Positions 6,470 to 11,323 of a stretch of DNA of 11,323 nucleotides are shown one piece after another. Position 1 is the first letter of the stretch. Every line of letters begins with the position of its first letter. Source of the stretch: Minisyncoccota bacterium (GTDB lineage: Bacteria; Patescibacteriota; Minisyncoccia; Minisyncoccales; Minisyncoccaceae); the NCBI GenBank assembly GCA_028703995.1, contig JAQVLU010000012.1, forward strand, positions 1-11,323. Reading direction: 5' to 3'. Both the position numbers and the translations under genes were made by a program. The notes beneath the pieces were generated by a model. The model ran no database searches, had not been told where the DNA came from, and saw only the letters and a program-made list of their open reading frames with translations.

Positions 6470-6653
6470 CTAAAAACTCTTCATCGTCAAGTACGATTGC
6501 TCCGTAAGGACAAACATTTTCTCCGCCAGCCTTTATTAACTCTTGTTCATCGATAATTTTAGCACGGCTATCTTCCCCCATGTCAATTCCTTTTGGACAA
6601 GTGATAGTACAACCGCCACAACCTAAACATTTTTCTTTATCTATTTTATACAT
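6456..6653 (-). CDS. Small single-cluster [4Fe-4S] ferredoxin
   Basis: A 65-residue electron carrier. The motif CLGCGGCTITCP (9-20) supplies Cys9, Cys12 and Cys15, and CPYGAI (48-53) supplies Cys48, together enough for one [4Fe-4S] cluster. The second CxxCxxC expected in 2[4Fe-4S] ferredoxins is replaced by a Gly/Glu-rich stretch. The layout matches mono-cluster ferredoxins such as that of Thermotoga maritima, where the cysteine equivalent to Cys19 forms a disulfide; no partner cysteine is seen here. The C-terminus is strongly acidic (DDEEFLDDEE), consistent with docking to a partner. It starts one base after the ppa stop and overlaps sufC by 14 bases, so it may give electrons to cluster assembly or be its client (inference). 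Confidence 0.92.
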   Translation of the reverse strand: MYKIDKEKCLGCGGCTITCPKGIDMGEDSRAKIIDEQELIKAGGENVCPYGAIVLDDEEFLDDEE

Positions 6654-6654
6654 A

Positions 6655-7137
6655 TTATTCTTCTTTATTTTTAGATTTTTCTATTGCTTTCTCAGCCTCC
6701 TCTTTTCCTACAAAGCCTTGTACTTTAACCCATTTGTTAGGTTCCATTCTTTTATATATTTCAAAAAACTCTTTAATAGAATTCTTTTCAAAATCAGTTA
6801 AATCTGAAATATCATTTATATGTGCAAACCTTGGATTAATTTTACTTGAAGGAACTGCGATCACCTTGTTATCAATACCCCCTTCATCTTCCATTGAAAG
6901 CATTCCAATTATTCTTGAATTAACCGTGCATCCTGGAAAAGTAGCTTCGTTAGTTAAAATTAAAGCATCTAATGGATCTCCGTCTTCTGCTAAAGTTCCT
7001 TCAATGTGTCCATATTCAAAAGGGAAAGAAACTGGTCCGTAAATTGTTCTGTTTAACTCTATTTTTTTAGTTTCCTCATTGAGTTCATATTTCTGATGAC
7101 TTCCTTTAGGAATTTCTACAAATATTTTAATTTCCAT
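6655..7137 (-). CDS. ppa: Inorganic pyrophosphatase, family I
   Basis: This soluble Mg2+-dependent enzyme hydrolyses pyrophosphate to two phosphates and so pulls forward biosynthetic reactions. The 160 residues have the family motifs in order: EIPKGSHQKYE (8-18), YGHIEGTLAEDGDPLD (42-57) with metal ligands Asp52, Asp54 and Asp57, and MEDEGGIDNK (82-91) with Asp84 and Asp89. Arg30 and the lysines of the YKRMEPNKWVKV stretch (128-139) line the active site in the family. Nothing is missing. It heads the tightly packed unit with ferredoxin, sufC, sufB and mnmA. A candidate -10 lies 16 bases before the ATG, giving a very short leader with no Shine-Dalgarno. The pyrophosphate link to MnmA, whose tRNA adenylation releases PPi, is plausible but inferred. 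Confidence 0.97.
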   Translation of the reverse strand: MEIKIFVEIPKGSHQKYELNEETKKIELNRTIYGPVSFPFEYGHIEGTLAEDGDPLDALILTNEATFPGCTVNSRIIGMLSMEDEGGIDNKVIAVPSSKINPRFAHINDISDLTDFEKNSIKEFFEIYKRMEPNKWVKVQGFVGKEEAEKAIEKSKNKEE

Positions 7138-7153
7138 ATAAAAAAATTTAATG

Positions 7154-7159
7154 ATTATA
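7154..7159 (-). promoter_or_regulatory. Candidate -10 for the ppa-suf-mnmA unit
   Basis: A perfect TATAAT on the minus strand, 16 bases before the ppa ATG, within the 61-base AT-rich gap after the small membrane protein gene. Transcription would start about nine bases before the ATG. At 17-base spacing the -35 (AGTTAA) is poor, so this is moderate evidence; the surrounding AT richness makes chance matches easy. Confidence 0.4.
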
Positions 7160-7198
7160 TTTAATATATATCAAAATTAACTCCCTTTGTCTAGAAAA

Positions 7199-7321
7199 TT
7201 AATCAACTATTTTTTCCTCTAAAGAGTTTTGCTTTTCATTAATATTTTCAACTGTAAGCACAAGACCTATAGCGAAAAGAATAAAGATGACAAGACCTAT
7301 AAATAAATCTCTTTTAAGCAT
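7199..7321 (-). CDS. Uncharacterised 40-residue single-pass membrane protein
   Basis: The frame runs from an ATG at 7321 to a TAA at 7199-7201. It has a textbook Shine-Dalgarno AAGGAG (7328-7333), six bases before the ATG and located in the last codons of gpsA; the start follows the gpsA stop by one base. The predicted protein begins MLKRDLFIGLVIF, has one hydrophobic segment (about 6-24) behind a positively charged N-terminus, and ends in a charged tail rich in Glu, Lys and Asn (25-40), which could form a short helix. Such charge placement suggests N-in with the tail outside. I do not recognise a family. A role linked to GpsA, such as lipid precursor metabolism, is possible only by neighbourhood. 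Confidence 0.7.
   Translation of the reverse strand: MLKRDLFIGLVIFILFAIGLVLTVENINEKQNSLEEKIVD
7260..7301. repeat. Short direct repeat inside the small membrane protein gene
   Basis: The 12-base word ACAAGACCTATA occurs at 7260-7271 and 7290-7301, exactly 30 bases (ten codons) apart. It encodes the same Ile-Gly-Leu-Val in the transmembrane segment both times. This may reflect an internal duplication of part of the helix or simply codon-level similarity. Confidence 0.4.
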
Positions 7322-7322
7322 A

Positions 7323-8312
7323 TTATTCTCCTTTTTTACTCCTAAACATTAAGTCTGTTAAAGCTTGCTTAGGATCTTTATTATTATATAACATTAAATA
7401 AACTTGGTTTGTAATCGGCATTTCTATCTTGTATTTTTTACTTAAATTGTAGACTGCTTCAGTGGTGGTCGCTCCTTCAATGATACTGTTTGTAGAAGAA
7501 ACAATCTCTTCAAGTTTTTTTCCTTTTCCTATTTCCTCACCCAAGCTCCTATTTCTACTCTCTGGGCTAATACAAGTTGTAGCTAAGTCTCCGAGTCCAG
7601 CAATACCATAAAAAGTTTTTTTCTTAGCACCTAAAGCTTGCCCTAATCTAGCTATCTCAACAATTCCTCTTGAAAGTATGGCTGCTTTTGAATTAGCTCC
7701 AAAACCAAGACCGTCAGATATTCCAGCTACAATAGCAATTATATTTTTAAGAGCCCCGCAAAGTTCAACTCCCACTGGATCAGTGCTAGTATAAACTCTA
7801 AATTTTTCATTAAAGAATAATTCTTGTACTTTTTTGGCAACATTTAAATTAGAAGAAGCTGATATAGCTACTGCTGGCATTTCTAATGCTACTTCATGAG
7901 CAATTGTTGGTCCAGACAAAACACAAGTTTGAATATTTTTGAATTCTTCTTTAGCGATTTCGGTCATTCTTTTTAATGTTCCTTGTTCTATTCCTTTTGA
8001 AACATTCACAAATATTTTACCTTGAATATTTTTCTTATCAATTTTTGAAAGCACACTTCTATAAAACTTTGAAGGAATGGCATCAATAATCATCTCTGAA
8101 TTTAAAATAGCTTCATTAATATCTTTTTCAAAAATGATTTCTTTAGGGATAGAAAACGAAGGTAAATATTTATCATTTACCCTTTTTTTATCAAGCTCAT
8201 CTAAATAATCAGAAAAAGTACTCCAAACAGTAACCTTATGTCCATTTTTATTTAAAAGTAACGCTATTGTCGTCGCCCAAGCACCATCTCCTAAAATTGT
8301 AATTGTTTTCAT
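7323..8312 (-). CDS. gpsA: Glycerol-3-phosphate dehydrogenase [NAD(P)+] GpsA
   Basis: GpsA reduces dihydroxyacetone phosphate to sn-glycerol 3-phosphate, the backbone for bacterial-type phospholipids. The start chosen is the ATG at 8312, four bases after the upstream helicase stop, giving 329 residues (normal) and the typical opening MKTITILGDGAW. An in-frame ATG at 8354 would add 14 unlikely residues overlapping the helicase. The nucleotide-binding loop GDGAWA (8-13) has Ala in place of the third Gly of the usual GxGxxG. Other motifs: NVSKGIE with Lys106, LSGPT (133-137), VELCGALKN (182-190) with the catalytic Lys189, and AGLGDLATTC (238-247) followed by SRNRSLG. There is no Shine-Dalgarno; translation may be coupled to the helicase. 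It implies that the cell makes at least the glycerol phosphate moiety of lipids or teichoic-type polymers. Confidence 0.96.
   Translation of the reverse strand: MKTITILGDGAWATTIALLLNKNGHKVTVWSTFSDYLDELDKKRVNDKYLPSFSIPKEIIFEKDINEAILNSEMIIDAIPSKFYRSVLSKIDKKNIQGKIFVNVSKGIEQGTLKRMTEIAKEEFKNIQTCVLSGPTIAHEVALEMPAVAISASSNLNVAKKVQELFFNEKFRVYTSTDPVGVELCGALKNIIAIVAGISDGLGFGANSKAAILSRGIVEIARLGQALGAKKKTFYGIAGLGDLATTCISPESRNRSLGEEIGKGKKLEEIVSSTNSIIEGATTTEAVYNLSKKYKIEMPITNQVYLMLYNNKDPKQALTDLMFRSKKGE
7328..7333 (-). promoter_or_regulatory. Shine-Dalgarno of the small membrane protein
   Basis: AAGGAG on the minus strand, six bases before the ATG at 7321. It overlaps the final codons of gpsA, indicating that the small gene is translated from the gpsA transcript. 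Confidence 0.65.
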
Positions 8313-8316
8313 ATTT

Positions 8317-11280
8317 TTAAAATTTTCTGTGAGGACAAATGTTTTTGTAGTCACAGTATTCGCACTGCCAACCAGCAGTAGGTTTAAAATTACTTCTTTT
8401 AATCTTCTCTATTATATTTAATATCTTTTCTTCTGTTTTTTCAACACTATTTTCTTTTGGCTTAAAAGATAAATACTTTCCGTCTTCAACATAATAATAT
8501 GTTAACTTGTCTGGTTTTAAATTAAAAACTTTTCTTGCTGCTAAATTATATATTTCTAATTGAAATTTATCAGAAGTCGCTAATGTTTTTTTAGCATTTC
8601 CTGTTTTGTAATCAATTATTTCAACTTCATTGTTTATAGTATCAATTCTATCAATTGCTCCTACGAATTTATAACCTTTTAAATTAAGACTAAATACTTT
8701 TTCTAAAGCTAATTCGTTTTGCATTGAAAGAATACTTGAATCTCTCTCTATAAATTCTTTGTAAAAATTAATCAAAATACCTTTTCCTTTTTCTCTATAT
8801 TCTTCTTTATGTTCCTTGCTATCAAACCAAGCATCAATCCACTCTTCATCATAAACTCTCAATAAATCTTCTAAACTTAAGTTAGCCTTTTTTCTTTCCT
8901 TCTCGTCTTTCCTAAACAGATGTTTTTGTTCTGAATCAAAAACTTGAGCGTCTAAAGAAACAAAACGACAAAGAGTGTTATGAATAGTTTTTCCAAAAGA
9001 AAAAGATGGCTTCCCTTTCGATTGAATTTTTAAAATATGACTGTACTTGTATTGAAGTGGACAGCTTTGAAAAGCAACTAATTGAGAGAAAGAAAAATGA
9101 GAAGGAAGAAATTTATCGTATTTGATAGAAATTGTTTCGTTAGATTCTTTTCTAAATCCATTAAATTGTTTTGTGAAACAAAAAGAACCTTTAACTATTT
9201 TTTGTTTCTCCGCTTCTTTTCCATCAATTAATTTACTTTCAATTAGAAAACGAGATGGTTTTTTAAGTTGCTTACCACCATAATCATTCGCCCAAGTTAA
9301 AAATAATCCTCTTTTTGCTCTTGTTAAAGCTACATAAAATAATCTCCTTTCTTCTTCAATATGGAAATCGCCTTCAAGTAAAACTTCTTTAACTAAGCCT
9401 TTTGGTAATTTTATTGGATCACTCCTTTTATCGCTTGGAAATTTTCTATGGACTAAACTAATAACAAAAACATATTTAAATTCAAGCCCTTTAGCAGAAT
9501 GAACCGTCATTATTTTTACAGAATCACCTTCGTCTATTTCTGTGCTCAAATCTCCTTCATCTCCAGACTCTAATTCCATTTCTAATTGCTCCATAAAAGA
9601 ATCTAACTTTCCATCATGATTTGCATTTTCAAAAGTTTTAGTTTTTTGATAAAACTGATAAATAATTTCCCAATTCTTTAAGTTCTCTTCTGTTGGTTCT
9701 TTTAATTTTTCAGCATAATGAAGATCATTAATCATTCTTATAAAAATCTCACTTACATTTTTTTCTTTAGAAAATCTAAAATGCTCTTCTAGCGAAGCTA
9801 ACAAATTATTAATTTTTTCTTGAGCTTTTTTCCCTAAACTTTCTAAAAGTTTTTTATCTTTTAAGGCTTCAAACAAAGAAATTGTTTTTTCGTCCGCGAA
9901 CCATCCAATCTTTGCCACTTCCTCAGAACTTAAATCAACAGGAAGAGATCTTAAAACTCTATAAAAAGATGGAGAGTTATAAAAATTAAGAATAATTTTA
10001 AAGTAGGCAATAATATCTAATATAAGAGGATGAGAGTAAAGTCCTTTTGAGGACATAAAATAATAAGGGATAGAAGCTCTTTCAAAACCTCTAATAAAAT
10101 AATTAGCCGAACTGTTCGCTCTCACTAAAACACAAAAATCAGAAAATTTAGCTTCTTTATCTATTTCTTTTATTTCCCATATTTTATCAATAACTCCCAA
10201 AACTTCATCTTCGGCAGTTTCAAAAGATAATAAATTAACTCCTCCATTCTCTTTAGTATTACTTTTTAATTTTTTACTTAAGTTGTTCTCTCCTTTTTCA
10301 AAGAGTTCATACTCTAACCTATTAGGATTATTTAATTGAATAAAATTATATGCTAAATCAAGGATATCTTGAGTTGAGCGATAATTATCGACAAGAATAA
10401 CGCTTTTTAAATTAGGAAAATCGTTTTTAAATTTTAAAACATTATTAAAAGAAGCGCCCTGAAAAGAAAAAATTCCCTGATCGTCGTCCCCGACGACTGT
10501 AATATTATTCCTTGGTTGCGCTAATTTTTTTACAAGTTCATATTGAACAAAATTAGTATCTTGAAATTCATCTACCATTACATACTTAAATTGCTCTCTA
10601 TGTTTATTAAGAACTTTCGGTCTTTTATCAAAAAGTTTAAGCGTATAATTTATTAAATCTCCAAAATCTAAAAAATTATTATCTAAAAGTAACTTTTGAT
10701 AAGCCTCGTAAGCTTTAGCAACTTCCTTAATTTGAACACATTCTAAATTATCGTCTTCTATTAAATCTTTTTCTAATTTAGAGGCATAGTCTAAATAATC
10801 TTCTGGATAAATTCCTTCATTTTTACAAGTTTGAAAATGATGAATTAGAGCATGAATAAACTTTGTTGGATTTCCAAGAGGTCTATACTCTTTTAAAAAT
10901 GAAAATTTATCAAAATTCCTTTTGATTAAAATCCAAGCACCAGTTTCGTTCAATAATTTATAGTTTGTAGGTATGCCAACTTCAAGTCCACTATTTTTTA
11001 AAACCCTATCACAAAAAGAATGAAAAGTAGATATCCAAAAATCATAATATCCAAAATCTAAAAGTTTTTCCACTCTTTCCTCCATCTCAGAAGCTGCTTT
11101 GTCTGTAAAAGTTAACGCTAAAATTTCATTAGGATTAATTCCTTTTGAAATAAGATAAGCAATTCTTCTTGTCAGCACTGTAGTCTTTCCTGTGCCTGCC
11201 CCTGCTACAATTAAAAGAGGCCCTTTATCGTATTTAACCGCTTCTTTTTGTTCTTTGTTTAAACCTTCAAATAAATCCAT
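8317..11280 (-). CDS. UvrD/PcrA-type helicase fused to a Fe-S PD-(D/E)XK nuclease
   Basis: This 987-residue SF1A helicase-nuclease is probably a DNA repair or recombination enzyme. Helicase motifs in order: Q motif LNKEQKEAV (7-15), Walker A AGAGTGKT (26-33), Ia ALTFTDKAA (55-63), Ib STFHSF (84-89), II VDEFQD (236-241), III GDDDQGIFSFQGA (264-276), IV NYRS (299-302), V TVHSAKGLEF (592-601) and VI ALTRAKRGL (651-659). The C-terminal part (about 725-987) is a RecB/AddB-like nuclease: FSxxQLVAFQSCPLQYKY (729-746), His767, AIDRID (875-880), IDYKTG (889-894) and Gln907. Cys740 with Cys973, Cys976 and Cys982 matches the CP...CxxCx5C iron-sulfur clasp of AddB and Cas4. It is longer than PcrA (about 720), the extra length being the nuclease. 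The mRNA is predicted leaderless. gpsA follows after four bases. It may replace RecBCD/AddAB function in this genome (inference). Confidence 0.95.
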   Translation of the reverse strand: MDLFEGLNKEQKEAVKYDKGPLLIVAGAGTGKTTVLTRRIAYLISKGINPNEILALTFTDKAASEMEERVEKLLDFGYYDFWISTFHSFCDRVLKNSGLEVGIPTNYKLLNETGAWILIKRNFDKFSFLKEYRPLGNPTKFIHALIHHFQTCKNEGIYPEDYLDYASKLEKDLIEDDNLECVQIKEVAKAYEAYQKLLLDNNFLDFGDLINYTLKLFDKRPKVLNKHREQFKYVMVDEFQDTNFVQYELVKKLAQPRNNITVVGDDDQGIFSFQGASFNNVLKFKNDFPNLKSVILVDNYRSTQDILDLAYNFIQLNNPNRLEYELFEKGENNLSKKLKSNTKENGGVNLLSFETAEDEVLGVIDKIWEIKEIDKEAKFSDFCVLVRANSSANYFIRGFERASIPYYFMSSKGLYSHPLILDIIAYFKIILNFYNSPSFYRVLRSLPVDLSSEEVAKIGWFADEKTISLFEALKDKKLLESLGKKAQEKINNLLASLEEHFRFSKEKNVSEIFIRMINDLHYAEKLKEPTEENLKNWEIIYQFYQKTKTFENANHDGKLDSFMEQLEMELESGDEGDLSTEIDEGDSVKIMTVHSAKGLEFKYVFVISLVHRKFPSDKRSDPIKLPKGLVKEVLLEGDFHIEEERRLFYVALTRAKRGLFLTWANDYGGKQLKKPSRFLIESKLIDGKEAEKQKIVKGSFCFTKQFNGFRKESNETISIKYDKFLPSHFSFSQLVAFQSCPLQYKYSHILKIQSKGKPSFSFGKTIHNTLCRFVSLDAQVFDSEQKHLFRKDEKERKKANLSLEDLLRVYDEEWIDAWFDSKEHKEEYREKGKGILINFYKEFIERDSSILSMQNELALEKVFSLNLKGYKFVGAIDRIDTINNEVEIIDYKTGNAKKTLATSDKFQLEIYNLAARKVFNLKPDKLTYYYVEDGKYLSFKPKENSVEKTEEKILNIIEKIKRSNFKPTAGWQCEYCDYKNICPHRKF

Positions 11281-11286
11281 AAGTCT

Positions 11287-11292
11287 ATTATA
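11287..11292 (-). promoter_or_regulatory. -10 of the helicase-gpsA unit, predicted leaderless
   Basis: A perfect TATAAT on the minus strand, with its last base seven positions before the A of the helicase ATG (11280). The transcription start thus falls on the start codon. No Shine-Dalgarno is present, and the -35 region is only a T-rich run from the adjacent terminator. Confidence 0.55.
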
Positions 11293-11295
11293 TAC

Positions 11296-11323
11296 AAAAA
11301 AAGAGTTTTTAAAAACCCTTTTT
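11296..11323 (-). terminator. Intrinsic terminator of an upstream gene outside the window
   Basis: Arms 11298-11310 and 11311-11323 form a 13-base inverted repeat with one G-U wobble on the minus-strand RNA, closing through an AU-rich centre, followed by a run of seven U (11302-11296). It would end a minus-strand gene lying right of the window, immediately before the helicase promoter. Stem strength is modest because only two G:C pairs are adjacent to the wobble. Confidence 0.55.

Noticed and set aside
5919..6473. A 184-codon open frame on the plus strand, antisense to sufC
   Set aside because: Its product is Ser/Lys/Pro-rich with no recognisable motif, it has no Shine-Dalgarno, and it lies wholly over a gene with a complete set of ABC motifs; it is a by-product of AT-rich codon use.
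7138..7198. Possible terminator between the small membrane protein gene and ppa
   Set aside because: Only direct repeats of TTAATTTT are visible; no stable hairpin with a U tract could be drawn, so read-through from gpsA into ppa remains possible.
8313..8354. Longer gpsA start at 8354
   Set aside because: It would overlap the helicase end by 38 bases and add 14 residues before the standard MKTITILG opening; the ATG at 8312 matches family length and spacing.
1..11323. UGA recoded as glycine (Gracilibacteria/SR1 code)
   Set aside because: UGA ends three genes at sensible positions and does not occur within any of them.
1..11323. CRISPR arrays, tRNA or rRNA genes, insertion sequences, phage genes
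   Set aside because: No regularly spaced repeats, cloverleaf-like sequence, transposase or phage motif was seen; nearly all bases are taken by housekeeping genes.

Overview
The window is a compact, AT-rich piece of bacterial chromosome. Ten of the eleven complete genes lie on the minus strand; only dnaB is on the plus strand. Gaps between genes are 0-60 bases, several genes overlap, and no stretch over 300 bases lacks a gene. bL21, replicative DnaB helicase, MnmA and bacterial GpsA show it is bacterial, not archaeal. The small, lysine-rich proteins, extreme packing and short forms of several enzymes suggest a streamlined genome of the Patescibacteria/CPR (Parcubacteria-like) kind. That placement is inference from style and content. 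UGA is used as a stop (glycosyltransferase, MBL protein, SufB) and never within a gene, so the UGA=Gly code of Gracilibacteria/Absconditabacteria does not apply.

Layout, left to right. Bases 1-160 hold the start of an unknown minus-strand gene, downstream of a PimA-like GT4 glycosyltransferase (207-1343). A 41-base divergent spacer separates that from dnaB (1385-2788, plus). Its two promoters overlap, and dnaB appears leaderless. dnaB converges on rplU (2806-3120), and the 17 bases between the two stop codons are a terminator hairpin shared by both genes. Next, in reverse, comes a tightly coupled operon transcribed leftward: ppa (7137-6655), a one-cluster ferredoxin, sufC, a short sufB, mnmA, and a membrane-anchored ComEC-type metallo-beta-lactamase protein (ending at 3178). 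rplU follows from its own promoter. Upstream is a second leftward unit: a helicase-nuclease of the UvrD/PcrA plus PD-(D/E)XK type (11280-8317), gpsA (8312-7323) and a previously uncalled 40-residue membrane protein (7321-7199). The right edge carries a terminator for a gene outside the window, directly followed by the helicase promoter.

How it fits together. The most interesting region is the ppa-fdx-sufC-sufB-mnmA block. It has a single SufB-type scaffold of about 250-276 residues and a SufC with a shortened helical domain. There is no sufD, sufS, sufE or sufU in the window. This looks like a two-component minimal SUF (SMS-like, archaeal-type) iron-sulfur assembly system. It sits with proteins that use or may use its product: the ferredoxin, an MnmA with a CxxC motif, and, one unit away, the helicase-nuclease whose C-terminus has the four cysteines of AddB/Cas4-type iron-sulfur nucleases. 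Translation signals also show a pattern: genes at the head of transcription units have little or no leader and no Shine-Dalgarno (dnaB, uvrD, ppa, rplU, glycosyltransferase), while several internal genes have strong ones.
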